The notes under the pieces were generated by a model, which was not told the origin of the DNA, did no database searches, and saw nothing but the letters and a program-made list of their open reading frames with translations. A program made the position numbers and the translations under genes. Source: Actinomycetes bacterium (GTDB lineage Bacteria; Actinomycetota; Acidimicrobiia; Acidimicrobiales; RAAP-2). From it: 25,933 nt of DNA. Location of the stretch: the NCBI GenBank assembly GCA_021826655.1, contig JAKAZC010000004.1, positions 1 to 25,933 of the forward strand, read 5' to 3'. Numbering within the stretch: position 1 is the stretch's first letter; each line of letters opens with the position of its first letter. Shown here in pieces: positions 1-8,086 of the stretch.

Positions 1-471
1 GCCATCATTCCCAGTGGTGTCGGGCATGCCGGGAACCTACTGCGGGTACAACCCTCCGGACAGTCGGGTGGGGACCACCGCGACACCGCTCGACGTCAAG
101 TCCCCGTGGGGTACCGCCCGTAGGGTCTAGCCCGACCACCGTTGCATGACCGTGCAGCGTACCGATGGCGTCCACGGGTCCGGGGTTGAGCACCGGTGCG
201 GCGGTGCATGCGACGCGAGGAGGGCGACCGCGCTCAGTTGTGGTGCGGGGGTCTCTCGTGACGCTGCCGCTCAGTCCAGCACCGGTCGCAGTCCTCACAC
301 GACGAGCGCCCGGCGCCCCCACCCCGGTGGATACCGGGATGGCCGCAGCTGGGGCACGGTTCGGCAGTATCCATCCGATGCCTCCCGGGTCGGTCCGACG
401 AGGGGACGGCCGGAGGTCCGGGGTGGTCCCCCGGGGCGGCCGGGACCCGGGGAGAGCCAGCGTCCCGACGA
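1..471. other. Stretch without a convincing gene
   Basis: No open frame here has a recognisable domain. The longer open frames run straight through the tRNA gene on one strand or the other and give arginine/proline/glycine-rich translations typical of non-coding GC-rich DNA. A short plus-strand frame entering from the window edge (bases 2-130, ending at a TAG) has a GC-biased third position and could be the last 42 codons of a gene, but I recognise nothing in it. A TAGGGT hexamer lies at about 121-126. Otherwise I see nothing definite. Confidence 0.4.
425..447 (-). terminator. Possible hairpin downstream of tRNA-Asn
   Basis: GGTCCC (425-430) and GGGACC (442-447) form a 6-bp stem with an 11-nt loop, 25-47 nt past the tRNA 3' end on the minus strand. 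There is no U-tract. In such GC-rich DNA a 6-bp stem is only weak evidence. Confidence 0.2.
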
Positions 472-547
472 TGGCTCCGGGGGTGAGACTCGAACTCACA
501 ACCCTCTGATTAACAGTCAGATGCTCTGCCGATTGAGCTACCCCGGA
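472..547 (-). tRNA. tRNA-Asn (anticodon GTT)
   Basis: Read on the minus strand from 547, the sequence folds as a full cloverleaf. The 7-bp acceptor stem is TCCGGGG with CCCCGGA. The D arm is GCTC...GAGC. The anticodon stem TCTGA/TCAGA encloses a loop with GTT. The T arm is GTGAG with TTCGAGT and CTCAC. The discriminator is G (475) and CCA is encoded in the genome (474-472). The GTT anticodon reads AAC/AAU, so it charges asparagine. It stands alone, divergent from the small gene at 665. Overlapping open frames containing the translation of its T-arm region are artefacts. Confidence 0.97.
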
Positions 548-556
548 AATTGTGCC

Positions 557-597
557 GGCACGCCCGTTCCGTCCTTCTCGGACGGCCCCGGCGTGCC
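557..597 (-). other. Two-tier hairpin in tRNA-Asn leader region
   Basis: An outer perfect 8-bp stem (557-564 GGCACGCC with 590-597 GGCGTGCC) encloses an inner 6-bp stem (569-574 CCGTCC with 580-585 GGACGG) with a 5-nt loop. The structure ends 9 nt before the mature tRNA 5' end. It could be a tRNA leader structure near the RNase P cleavage site, or a terminator insulating the tRNA from antisense-direction transcription. The pairing is seen directly; the role is inferred. Confidence 0.5.
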
Positions 598-602
598 AGT
601 GG

Positions 603-608
603 ACATTA
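603..608 (-). promoter_or_regulatory. Candidate -10 for tRNA-Asn
   Basis: TAATGT on the minus strand (608 to 603) matches TANNNT and lies about 55 nt before the tRNA 5' end, just upstream of the leader hairpin, so the hairpin would be transcribed. No convincing -35 is visible. Confidence 0.25.
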
Positions 609-664
609 GCCGTTCGCGGCCACCTCCCGGATCGCAGGTGCACGCCGCCGCGAACCGGGGCACA

Positions 665-985
665 ATGGCGACCGTGAAGTTCCGCTTGATCACCGCTGCC
701 GCCTTCGTCACCGGGTTCGCGCTCGGGTCGCGGTCGCACCGCTCCCGGTTGCGCGTCGTCGCCCACGACGGCTCGACCGTGCGACCCGCGGGCCGATCGG
801 GACGTGCCCGTGCCGTGCCGTCCAAGGCCCGGGCCGTCGCCGTTCTGGGCACGGTTCGGGTTCGGGACGCGGTCGGGGTCCGCCTGGGTTGGAGGGACGG
901 CGAGGATGCCGCCGATGCCCTCGTGATCGAGATGACGGGCGACCTGGCCACCGCCATCAACGGCCGCAGCGCCCTCGCGGGCTGA
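665..985 (+). CDS. Small protein with N-terminal membrane segment
   Basis: A protein of 106 residues. It opens with a short basic stretch (MATVKFR), then a hydrophobic, alanine/glycine-containing segment (about residues 8-22, ITAAAFVTGFALGSR) that looks like a single transmembrane helix with small-residue spacing. Many short actinobacterial proteins begin in this way with a helix followed by a basic cytoplasmic region. The middle is arginine-rich, and the tail (about 75-106) could form a small amphipathic fold. I do not recognise a named family. ATG at 665 is chosen because GGGG lies 5-9 bases upstream; a GTG at 674 would also work. It runs divergently from tRNA-Asn and ends 35 bases before the methyltransferase-like gene, so the two may be co-transcribed. 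Confidence 0.55.
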   Translation: MATVKFRLITAAAFVTGFALGSRSHRSRLRVVAHDGSTVRPAGRSGRARAVPSKARAVAVLGTVRVRDAVGVRLGWRDGEDAADALVIEMTGDLATAINGRSALAG

Positions 986-1020
986 CCGGTCCCCGGCACG
1001 CCGGCGGTGTCCGGCCGGCG

Positions 1021-1785
1021 TTGATCGCCGCCCTCGGCTCGGCGGGATGCGTCGCCGCCGCCGAGGAAGCCGAGGAGCTGCTGGCCGCCGCTCCCGATCC
1101 GGACGCACTCGGGGCGATGCTGGCCCGGCGGCTGTCCGGCGAGCCCCTCGCGTGGATCACCGGCACGACGACCTTCTGCGGGCGTGCGGTCGGCGTCCTT
1201 CCCGGTGTCTACGTGCCCCGATGGCAGTCCGAGGTCCTCGCCCGGACGGCCGCCGACGTCCTGCCCGAGCGGGGCACCGCCGTCGACCTGTGCACGGGTG
1301 CCGGGGCGGTGGCACTCGTCCTCCAGGAGGAGCGACCCGACGCCTGGGTCGTGGCGACCGAATCCGATCCGCTGGCGGCCGCGTGCGCCCGGGCCAACTT
1401 CGTGGACGTGCGGATCGGCGACCTCGACGCGCCGCTCCCCGCCGAGCTGCTCGGGCAGGTCGACGTCGTGTGCGGGGTGCTGCCGTACGTTCCCCGGGAC
1501 GCCCTCCACCTCCTCCCCCGTGACGTGGTCGCACACGAGCCCCGGGCGGCGCTGGACGGCGGGAAGGACGGCCTGGATCTGGTCATCCGGGCCATCACAT
1601 CCAGCCCACGGTGGTTGACCCCAGGTGGGTGGCTGCTGCTCGAGGCAGGCGGCGGACAGTTCGCGGAGGTGGAGGATCACTTCGCGCTGGCCGGGTTCGA
1701 GAGCGTCCGGGTCCTCGTGGACGGTGATGGCGACCCTCGGGCGGTGTGCGGCCAACTCGGAAGTCCGGTCGTCCGCCCGCGCTAG
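1021..1785 (+). CDS. PrmC/HemK-like methyltransferase, altered NPPY motif
   Basis: A SAM-dependent methyltransferase of the PrmC/HemK type, about 254 residues. It resembles the actinobacterial 'putative protein-(glutamine-N5) methyltransferase' relatives of PrmC, whose substrate is unknown. An N-terminal helical part ([20 protein letters not shown]) precedes a Rossmann fold: motif [13 protein letters not shown] (about residues 83-94), the acidic ribose-binding end of strand 2 (ATESD), and the post-strand-4 motif. That motif is normally N-P/A-P-Y-V-P but reads VLPYVP here, so the asparagine that contacts the substrate amide is missing. Downstream [15 protein letters not shown] is conserved. 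The start is uncertain: TTG at 1021 fits where relatives begin, though the frame is open further upstream. Its TAG overlaps the TAG of convergent rpoD. A changed substrate or loss of activity is possible. Confidence 0.8.
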   Translation: MIAALGSAGCVAAAEEAEELLAAAPDPDALGAMLARRLSGEPLAWITGTTTFCGRAVGVLPGVYVPRWQSEVLARTAADVLPERGTAVDLCTGAGAVALVLQEERPDAWVVATESDPLAAACARANFVDVRIGDLDAPLPAELLGQVDVVCGVLPYVPRDALHLLPRDVVAHEPRAALDGGKDGLDLVIRAITSSPRWLTPGGWLLLEAGGGQFAEVEDHFALAGFESVRVLVDGDGDPRAVCGQLGSPVVRPR

Positions 1786-3203
1786 GCCTCTTCGAGATAG
1801 TCGCGCAGCAGCTGGGCCGATTCGGGACGCCGCAGCTTGGCGAGGGTCTTCGCCTCGATTTGACGGATCCGCTCCCGGGTCACGCCGAAGGCCTTTCCCA
1901 CTTCCTCGAGCGTGCGGATCTTGCCGTCCTCGAGCCCGAAGCGGAGTCGGACGACGTCCTGCTCGCGCGGGGTCAGGTGGTTGAGGGCGTCACGGAGCGC
2001 GGCGTCGAGCATGAGCCTCGTGGCCGCGTCGCCGGGCACGACCGCCCCGCGGTCTTCGATGATGTCACTGAGGCTGAAGTCCTCCTCGTCGCCGATGGGC
2101 TGCTCCAGTGAGATCGTGTCCTGATTGATCCGGAGGATCTCCCGGACCCGCTCCACCGACAGGTCGACCAGGGTGGCGAGCTCCTCGTTCGTGGGCTCGC
2201 GCCCGACCTCCTGGTGGAATTGGCGCTGTGCCCACACCACCTTGTGGATGGTCTCGACCATATGGACCGGAATGCGGATCGTACGGGCCTGGTCGGCGAT
2301 GGCCCGGGTGATCGCCTGGCGGATCCACCACGTGGCATAGGTCGAGAACTTGAAGCCCTTCGTGTGGTCGAACTTCTCGACCGCCCGCATCAGGCCCAGG
2401 TTCCCCTCCTGGATCAGGTCGAGGAAGGCCAGGCCCCGGTTGCGGTACCGCTTGGCGATCGAGACCACCAGGCGGAGGTTTGCCTCGATCAGCTGGTCCT
2501 TGGCCTCGTGACCGACGCGCACCACCCGCTGGTCGGCACGCCGCCCGGCACGCGAGGTCGTCCCCGTGATCTCGTCCTCCTGGAGGCGCATCGCCGCCTC
2601 GGTGCCGGCCAGGATCCGCTCGGCCAGCTCGACCTCGAGCGCGGCGTCGAGGAGCTTCACCTTGCCGATCTCCTTGAGGTACATGTGGACGGGGTCGGCC
2701 GCCGAGCCGCGGAAGCTGTCACCCTCGGCGAACCCGCCCGCGCCCGACGAGGACGGCGTGCGCGGCTTGCGGGCGGTCGACTTCTTCGCGCTGGCGGCCC
2801 CCTCCGTCGGCGACACGGTGACCAGTCGCACCTTGGGTTCCGCCCGGGGCTCCGGTGCCGCGGCCATCGGCACGATGCTCGACTCGACCGTGTCGTAGGT
2901 GAATTCGATACCGGCGTCGCGGATCCGCTCGACCACGCCGACGATGAGGTCGGCACTCAGCTCGACGGACTCGAGCACGGACACGACGTCGTCCTGGGTC
3001 AGGCCCCCCTTGGCCCGGCCCAGCCGGAGGAGTGACTCGAACTCGGCAGCGGCGAGTGCGTCCTCGGCGGCCAGGATCTCCGGTGCCGACAGGTCGCCCG
3101 CGGCCGGCCCGGCGGACCCGACCGCCGGCAGCGGGCCGGCGCCTACGGCCCCGTCCCCACCGTCGGCACCCGGGTAGAGCGGGACGACCTTCTTCGCCGT
3201 CAT
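1782..3203 (-). CDS. rpoD: Primary RNA polymerase sigma factor (SigA/RpoD)
   Basis: The housekeeping sigma factor, 473 residues, which directs RNA polymerase to -10/-35 promoters. Region 1.1-like helices lie at about 50-105. A low-complexity Lys/Ala/Pro/Ser linker follows, then region 1.2 from [13 protein letters not shown] (about 168). Regions 2.1-2.4 follow ([20 protein letters not shown], then [20 protein letters not shown], with the -10-reading helix). Region 3 is next, and region 4.2 lies near the C-terminus ([10 protein letters not shown], then the helix-turn-helix [20 protein letters not shown]). Region 1.1 plus the intact 2.4/4.2 mark a group 1 sigma rather than an alternative one. 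ATG at 3203 has AGGGG four bases upstream and overlaps the dnaG stop as ATGA, implying translational coupling. The 3' end overlaps the convergent methyltransferase gene by three bases, leaving no room for a terminator between them. Confidence 0.98.
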   Translation of the reverse strand: MTAKKVVPLYPGADGGDGAVGAGPLPAVGSAGPAAGDLSAPEILAAEDALAAAEFESLLRLGRAKGGLTQDDVVSVLESVELSADLIVGVVERIRDAGIEFTYDTVESSIVPMAAAPEPRAEPKVRLVTVSPTEGAASAKKSTARKPRTPSSSGAGGFAEGDSFRGSAADPVHMYLKEIGKVKLLDAALEVELAERILAGTEAAMRLQEDEITGTTSRAGRRADQRVVRVGHEAKDQLIEANLRLVVSIAKRYRNRGLAFLDLIQEGNLGLMRAVEKFDHTKGFKFSTYATWWIRQAITRAIADQARTIRIPVHMVETIHKVVWAQRQFHQEVGREPTNEELATLVDLSVERVREILRINQDTISLEQPIGDEEDFSLSDIIEDRGAVVPGDAATRLMLDAALRDALNHLTPREQDVVRLRFGLEDGKIRTLEEVGKAFGVTRERIRQIEAKTLAKLRRPESAQLLRDYLEEA

Positions 3204-5110
3204 GTCCCCTGCCCGGATCCGTCCGTTCGTGCCCTCACCAGGAACCACGCTACCAACCGACGCGAGGCCTCTGCTGCGGCATCCGGATCGTCCAACTCCT
3301 GGAGCCAGACGGCTACCTGGGCGATCTCGGCTTTGGCCTGGTCGGAGGTCCGTGCCTCGACGGTGAGCTGGGGCAGCTCCCGTCGAACGGCGTCCCGGAC
3401 GAGTTGGACCACGACCTCGTCGGGCTCCGATCGGGGCACTTCGACGGTGAGCCGGACCAGCATGTCCTGGACCCGTCCCGGCGCGGAGTCGATGGCCACA
3501 CCCAGGTCGTCCGCCTCGACCAGGGCGGTGAACGCGGCGCGTTGGACAGGGTCGCCGAACAGCTCGGCGTGGAGGCGGTCCCCCACCTCCTCGGGGCGGT
3601 GGATGGCCAGGCGCAGGGCCTCGAGTCCCGGCCGGAATTCCGGCGTGGAGGTGCCGCGGCCCGCACCCCGGACCGTCCCGGCGCCGGACCCCCGACCGTC
3701 ATCCCACCCGTCCCATTCCCGCTCGGGATCGTCAGGCGGTCCGTCGTAGCGGCGCGGGTCCCGGTCGTCGAGCGGTCCGGACGACCGGGCCGGAGACCGC
3801 TCTGCCCGGCCCGACGGCGTGCGCGGTCCGTCGCGGCGGATCCGCTCGAGCCGCTCGCGGAGTGCGGACGGCTCGAGCCGGCACCGTTCGGCCACCTGCA
3901 TGACGTACTGGTCGCGCACCAGGTCGTCCGGGTGCTCGGCCACCGCAGCCAGCGCGTGGTCCGCCGCACGGGCCCGCCCCTCGGGCGTTGACAGGTCGGC
4001 TGCGTCCAGCGTCCGCTCGATACGGAACTGCAGGAAGGGCTTCGCCCCGACGACCGCGGAGCGTAGTGCGGCCGGATCGCTGCGGGCCAGGTCGGCCGGA
4101 TCGGACCCGGGAGGCAGCGCGGCCACCGCCACGTCGACCTCCAGGGATCGCTCCCACTCGTAGAAGCGACCGGCCGCCGCCTGCCCGGCACCGTCGGCAT
4201 CGAAGGCCAGGACGACCCGGGTGGCGAAGTTCTTGAGCAGCCGGACGTGCTCCTCGGCCAACGCGGTGCCACAGGTGGCCACGGCTCGCGGCACGCCCGC
4301 CTCGAAGAACCCGATCACGTCGGTGTAGCCCTCGCACACCACCACCTCGCCCGAGGCGATCACGTCCTGCTTGGCCCAGTTGAGGGCATAGAGGGTACGA
4401 CGCTTCGAGTAGATCGGGGTCTCCGCCGAGTTCTTGTACTTGGCCGGGTCACCGCTCCCCGGCAGGATGCGCCCACCGAGCGCCACCGGGTTGCCGGACG
4501 GGTCACAGATCGGGAAGAGTACGCGCGCCCGAAAGGCGTCCTGCATCCGGCCCCGTTTGTTGACGAAGCCGAGACCCGCGCCGACGGCCACGTCCTCGCT
4601 CAGCTTGAGTGCCGTGCACAGGGTGTCCCAGCCCTCGGGGGCCCATCCCAGGCGGAACCTCCGCACGACCTCTCCGTCGTAGCCCCGGCTGCGGAGGTAG
4701 TCCCGGGCAGGACCACCGTCGCTGCCGGTCAGCAGGCGCTGGTGGTACCACTCGGTGGCCCGCTCCATCGCGTCCAGGAAGACCTTCCGCTTCTGGGTGT
4801 CCCGGCCACCGCTCCCGTCCTCACGGATCGTGATGCCGGCCTTGTCGGCCAGGCGGCGCACGGCGTCGACGAAGTCGAGGTGCTCCGTCTCCCGGACGAA
4901 GGTGATGGAGTCACCGCTCTTCTGGCAGCCGAAGCAGTAGTAGAAGCCCTCCTCGGCGTTCACGCTGAACGACGGGGACTTCTCGGTGTGGAACGGGCAC
5001 AGGCCCACCCACCGCTGGCCCTGACGCTTCAGCGCCGCGTGCTCCCCGATCAGGGCGACGATGTCGGTCGAGGCCCGCACCCGGGCCACGTCCTCGTCCG
5101 GGATGCCCAT
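3200..5110 (-). CDS. dnaG: DNA primase DnaG
   Basis: Synthesises the RNA primers for replication; 636 residues, normal length for an actinobacterial DnaG. The N-terminal CHC2 zinc finger uses C38, H41, C59 and C62 ([11 protein letters not shown] and YYCFGC). The catalytic core follows, with the Toprim fold carrying the metal-binding EGYTD at about 260 and FDADGAG at about 302. The C-terminal part, after a charged Arg/Asp/Gly/Pro-rich linker (about 460-520), is the helicase-interacting region. ATG at 5110 gives the canonical [12 protein letters not shown] beginning; the frame is open further upstream only because it crosses the ppdK repeat tail. No Shine-Dalgarno precedes it, but TACCGT lies 7 nt before the ATG, so the mRNA may be leaderless. 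It is followed by rpoD with a 4-base overlap, as in the dnaG-rpoD operons of other phyla. Confidence 0.97.
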   Translation of the reverse strand: MGIPDEDVARVRASTDIVALIGEHAALKRQGQRWVGLCPFHTEKSPSFSVNAEEGFYYCFGCQKSGDSITFVRETEHLDFVDAVRRLADKAGITIREDGSGGRDTQKRKVFLDAMERATEWYHQRLLTGSDGGPARDYLRSRGYDGEVVRRFRLGWAPEGWDTLCTALKLSEDVAVGAGLGFVNKRGRMQDAFRARVLFPICDPSGNPVALGGRILPGSGDPAKYKNSAETPIYSKRRTLYALNWAKQDVIASGEVVVCEGYTDVIGFFEAGVPRAVATCGTALAEEHVRLLKNFATRVVLAFDADGAGQAAAGRFYEWERSLEVDVAVAALPPGSDPADLARSDPAALRSAVVGAKPFLQFRIERTLDAADLSTPEGRARAADHALAAVAEHPDDLVRDQYVMQVAERCRLEPSALRERLERIRRDGPRTPSGRAERSPARSSGPLDDRDPRRYDGPPDDPEREWDGWDDGRGSGAGTVRGAGRGTSTPEFRPGLEALRLAIHRPEEVGDRLHAELFGDPVQRAAFTALVEADDLGVAIDSAPGRVQDMLVRLTVEVPRSEPDEVVVQLVRDAVRRELPQLTVEARTSDQAKAEIAQVAVWLQELDDPDAAAEASRRLVAWFLVRARTDGSGQGT

Positions 5111-5117
5111 GGTGATG

Positions 5118-5123
5118 ACGGTA
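5118..5123 (-). promoter_or_regulatory. Candidate -10 for dnaG-rpoD
   Basis: TACCGT on the minus strand (TANNNT) with 7 nt to the dnaG ATG. This places the expected transcription start at or within a base or two of the ATG. No clear -35 at 17-18 nt. The terminator-like hairpins just upstream make a separate promoter here logical. Confidence 0.4.
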
Positions 5124-5126
5124 CCG

Positions 5127-5143
5127 CGTCGGCGCAGCCGACG
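5127..5143 (-). terminator. Second hairpin between ppdK and dnaG
   Basis: CGTCGGC (5127-5133) and GCCGACG (5137-5143) form a perfect 7-bp stem with a 3-nt loop. It lies 42 nt past the ppdK stop and directly upstream of the candidate dnaG -10. It may back up the hairpin at the ppdK stop, or act as a protein site at the dnaG promoter. Confidence 0.35.
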
Positions 5144-5172
5144 GTCCCGGTCGCCTGGGTCCCCGGTGCAGG

Positions 5173-5198
5173 CCGCCCGGCCGGTCAGCGCCGGGCGG
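5173..5198 (-). terminator. Hairpin straddling the ppdK stop codon
   Basis: CCGCCCGG (5173-5180) and CCGGGCGG (5191-5198) form a perfect 8-bp stem with a 10-nt loop; the ppdK TGA (5187-5185) is in the middle of the loop. No U-tract follows, which is common for actinobacterial hairpin terminators. It separates ppdK from dnaG. Confidence 0.5.
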
Positions 5199-8019
5199 AG
5201 GCCCTCCTCGCCGATGGCCTGGATGTCGTCGCGTTCTTGGCCGTCGCCTTCTTGGTCGTCGCCTTCTTGGTCGTCGCCTTCTTGGTCGTCGCCTTCTTGG
5301 TCGTCGCCGTGGTGGCCTTGGGGGAGGCGCCCTGCGACGCACGGGCCTCGTCCCGGCTTTCGGTGAGCCCGGCCAGGACGGCCTGGGCGGCCGCCAGCCG
5401 GGCGATCGGCACCCGGAAGGGCGAGCAGCTCACGTAGTCGAGTCCTGCAGCCGCGAACGTCTGGATCGACTCGGGGTCCCCGCCGTGCTCGCCGCACACG
5501 CCGACCTTGAGCTCCGGCCGGGTAGCGCGCCCGCGCTCGGTCCCGAGGCGGACCAATTCACCCACACCGTCGGGATCGACGACCTCGAACGGATTGCGCT
5601 TCAGGAGTCCCTCCTCCAGATAGGCCGACATCATCCGGCCCTCGACGTCGTCACGGCTGAAGCCGAAGGTCATCTGGGTGAGGTCGTTGGTACCGAAGGA
5701 GAAGAACTCGGCCTCCTCGGCGATCTCGCCGGCCCGGAGGGCCGCCCGCGGGGTCTCGATCATGGTCCCGATCAGGACCTCGAGATTGCCCGAGGTGGAC
5801 GGCCCACCCCGCTTCGGGCGCGCGGCCTCCGCCTGGGCGGCCTCGATGGCCGACACCACCCAGGAGCGGGCGAGCGCGAGTTCCTCGCGCGACACCGTCA
5901 GCGGGATCATGATCTCCACGATCGGGTGCCCACCACCACGGACCCGGTCCAGGGCGGCCTCCATCAGTGCCCGAACCTGCATGGCGTACAGGCCGGGCTT
6001 GATCACCCCGAGCCGCACGCCGCGGGTGCCGAGCATCGGGTTGACCTCGTGCCACTGCTTGGCCGCCTCGAACAGCGCGACCTCCTCGGCGGTCAGCCCG
6101 ACGGTCGCCTCCTTGACGGCGAGCTCCAGGGTGTCCGGGAGGAATTCGTGGAGTGGCGGGTCGAGCAGTCGGATGGTGACCGGCAGCCCGTCCATGGCCT
6201 CGAGGATCTCGAGGAAGTCGGACTTCTGGGCGACCCGGAGGGCCTCGAGGGCACGCTCCTCCTCGGCAGGGTTGTCGGCCAGGATCATGCGGCGCACGAC
6301 CGGCAGTCGGTCCTCGGCGAGGAACATGTGCTCGGTCCGGCACAACCCGATCCCCTCGGCCCCGAGGTTGCGGGCGTTGACGGCGTCGGGTCCGTTGTCG
6401 GCGTTGGCACGAACCCCCAGGTGACCGGCACGGACCTCGTCAGCCCAGCTCAGGACCAGGTCGAACTCGGGAGGGGTCTCGCCCTGGATGACCTCCACCC
6501 GACCGAGCACGACGGTCCCGTTGGTGCCGTCGACCGAGATCCAGTCACCTTCGGCGACCTCGACCCCGCCGACTGTGAACGAGTGCGCCCCGATGCGCAG
6601 CGCCTCGGCACCCACCACGGCCGGCTTGCCCCAGCCCCGGGCGACGACGGCTGCGTGGCTCACCAGTCCTCCTCGGGCGGTCAGGATCCCCTGTGCGGCG
6701 AGCATGCCGTGGACGTCCTCGGGGGAGGTCTCGCTCCGGACGAGGACGACGTCCTCGCCCCGCTCGGCGGCCGCCTGGGCGTCGTCGGCTGTCAGGTAGA
6801 CGCGCCCCACCGCGGCGCCCGGCGAGGCGCCGAGACCCGAGACCAGGACCGTGTGGCCGGTGGAGGCGAACTGCGGATGGAGCACCTGCTCGAGGTGCTC
6901 ACCCGTGATCCGGTCGACGGCTTCGTGCTTGGTCAGCCGGATGGCCCGCTCGGACACCATGTCGACGGCCATACGCAGGGCGGCCCGCCCGGTGCGCTTG
7001 CCGACACGGGTCTGCAGCATCCAGAGCTTTCCCTGCTCGATGGTGAACTCCGTGTCGCACATGTCCCGGTAGTGGTGCTCGAGCCGGGCGAAGATGGCCA
7101 GGAGCTCCTTGTGGATCTTCGGGAAGGCGTCGGCCAACGCCGACAGGGGCTCGGTGTTACGGATGCCGGCCACGACGTCCTCGCCCTGGGCGTTGACGAG
7201 GAAGTCGCCGTACTCGCCCTTCGCCCCCGTTCCGGGGTCGCGGGTGAAGCCCACACCGGTGCCGGAGTCGTCGTCACGATTGCCGAACACCATGGCCTGG
7301 ACGTTCACCGCGGTGCCGAGGTCGTGGGCGATCCGCTCCCGCACCCGGTAGGCGATCGCCCGGGGTCCGTTCCACGAGGCGAACACCGCCTCGATGGCAC
7401 CCCGCAGCTGGTCGTCGGGGTCCTGGGGGAAGGGCGTGCCGGTGTACCGCTCGACGATCTGCTGGTAGGCCTCGACCAGGTATCGGAGCAGCTCGATAGG
7501 GACCCCGGCGTCCGACGAGGTGCCCGCCAGCTCCTTGGCGGCATCGAGGAGCGAGTCGAACTCCTCGCCGGGCACGCCGAGGACGATGCGCCCGTACATG
7601 GCCACGAATCGGCGGTACGAGTCGTAGGCGAAGCGCTCGTCATCGGTCTGTCGTGCCAGTCCCTCCACCGACTTGTCGTTGAGGCCCAGGTTGAGCACGG
7701 TGTCCATCATCCCCGGCATCGAGAACTTGGCACCCGAGCGGACCGACACCAGCAGCGGGTCCTCGGCGTCGCCGACGCGCTTGCCCATGGTCTTCTCCAG
7801 GCGCCCGCGCGCCCGGGCGACCTCTGCGGTCAGTCCGTCGGGCCAGCCGCCTCCCATGTACGCCCGACACGCGGTGGTGGCGATGGTGAAGCCCGGGGGC
7901 ACCGGGAGGGCGAGCACCGACGTCATCTCGGCCAGGTTGGCACCCTTGCCGCCGAGAAGGTCCTTCATCTCCATCGGGGGCCTACGGTGGGAGTGGTCGA
8001 AGTCGAAGACGAACGGCAT
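5185..8019 (-). CDS. ppdK: Pyruvate, phosphate dikinase with basic repeat tail
   Basis: Interconverts pyruvate + ATP + phosphate and PEP + AMP + pyrophosphate, linking glycolysis and gluconeogenesis. It has 944 residues. The ATP-grasp nucleotide-binding domain comes first (from GGKGANLAEM; VSVRSGAKFSMPGMMDTVLN). The swivelling phosphohistidine domain follows (GGLVSHAAVVARGWGKPAVV, catalytic His about 455). The C-terminal PEP/pyruvate TIM barrel comes last (GLCRTEHMFL; GTNDLTQMTFGFSRDD; VGVCGEHGGD with catalytic Cys about 842). The family normally ends soon after the VLAGL segment. Here about 60 extra residues follow, rich in Lys/Ala/Thr and then Arg/Ser, with KATTK-type repeats. ATG at 8019 has AGGAG 10 bases upstream. 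It appears to be transcribed alone, from a promoter with a structured leader, and ends in a hairpin over its stop. Confidence 0.96.
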   Translation of the reverse strand: MPFVFDFDHSHRRPPMEMKDLLGGKGANLAEMTSVLALPVPPGFTIATTACRAYMGGGWPDGLTAEVARARGRLEKTMGKRVGDAEDPLLVSVRSGAKFSMPGMMDTVLNLGLNDKSVEGLARQTDDERFAYDSYRRFVAMYGRIVLGVPGEEFDSLLDAAKELAGTSSDAGVPIELLRYLVEAYQQIVERYTGTPFPQDPDDQLRGAIEAVFASWNGPRAIAYRVRERIAHDLGTAVNVQAMVFGNRDDDSGTGVGFTRDPGTGAKGEYGDFLVNAQGEDVVAGIRNTEPLSALADAFPKIHKELLAIFARLEHHYRDMCDTEFTIEQGKLWMLQTRVGKRTGRAALRMAVDMVSERAIRLTKHEAVDRITGEHLEQVLHPQFASTGHTVLVSGLGASPGAAVGRVYLTADDAQAAAERGEDVVLVRSETSPEDVHGMLAAQGILTARGGLVSHAAVVARGWGKPAVVGAEALRIGAHSFTVGGVEVAEGDWISVDGTNGTVVLGRVEVIQGETPPEFDLVLSWADEVRAGHLGVRANADNGPDAVNARNLGAEGIGLCRTEHMFLAEDRLPVVRRMILADNPAEEERALEALRVAQKSDFLEILEAMDGLPVTIRLLDPPLHEFLPDTLELAVKEATVGLTAEEVALFEAAKQWHEVNPMLGTRGVRLGVIKPGLYAMQVRALMEAALDRVRGGGHPIVEIMIPLTVSREELALARSWVVSAIEAAQAEAARPKRGGPSTSGNLEVLIGTMIETPRAALRAGEIAEEAEFFSFGTNDLTQMTFGFSRDDVEGRMMSAYLEEGLLKRNPFEVVDPDGVGELVRLGTERGRATRPELKVGVCGEHGGDPESIQTFAAAGLDYVSCSPFRVPIARLAAAQAVLAGLTESRDEARASQGASPKATTATTKKATTKKATTKKATTKKATAKNATTSRPSARRASARR
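5234..5308 (-). repeat. 15-bp tandem repeat coding the PPDK tail
   Basis: Five head-to-tail units of TTCTTGGTCGTCGCC (plus-strand reading), starting at 5234, 5249, 5264, 5279 and 5294. The first differs by one base (ggCcgt); the other four are identical. The minus strand encodes ATTKK repeats in the ppdK frame. Being a multiple of three, copy number can change without breaking the frame. Perfect identity of four units suggests recent expansion or homogenisation. Confidence 0.95.
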
Positions 8020-8029
8020 CGGGAAGGGT

Positions 8030-8034
8030 CTCCT
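8030..8034 (-). promoter_or_regulatory. Ribosome binding site of ppdK
   Basis: AGGAG on the minus strand, 10 nt before the ATG at 8019. It is one of the few clear Shine-Dalgarno sites in the window and supports this start over open codons further upstream. Confidence 0.6.
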
Positions 8035-8051
8035 AGGTGGATCCGGGGCAG

Positions 8052-8082
8052 GGTCGGTCCGCGCACAGGCTGTGCGCCGACC
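8052..8082 (-). promoter_or_regulatory. 5' stem-loop in ppdK leader
   Basis: GCGCACA (8061-8067) and TGTGCGC (8071-8077) pair perfectly around a 3-nt loop. GGTCG (8052-8056) pairs with CGACC (8078-8082), leaving a 4-nt bulge (8057-8060). With the candidate -10 at 8087-8092, the stem would be at the very 5' end of the mRNA. It may stabilise the transcript, or the perfect GCGCACA palindrome may be a repressor operator. No riboswitch class is recognised. Confidence 0.45.
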
Positions 8083-8086
8083 TGCA

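Noticed and set aside
2..130. Plus-strand frame from the window edge, ending TAG at about 130
   Set aside because: GC-biased third positions, but only 42 codons and no recognisable motif; left as a possibility in the note on 1-471.
165..509. Plus-strand frame ending inside tRNA-Asn
   Set aside because: It runs into the tRNA T arm and has no domain; this is a well-known false gene type.
5..1108. Long minus-strand frame across the left end
   Set aside because: It covers the tRNA antisense and two plus-strand genes; composition is Arg/Pro/Gly-rich without any domain.
5234..5308. CRISPR-like array
   Set aside because: Units are 15 bp, contiguous and in coding frame, with no spacers.
5111..5497. 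Upstream extension of dnaG giving DDQEG repeats
   Set aside because: This is the ppdK repeat tail read in another frame; DnaG starts naturally at 5110.
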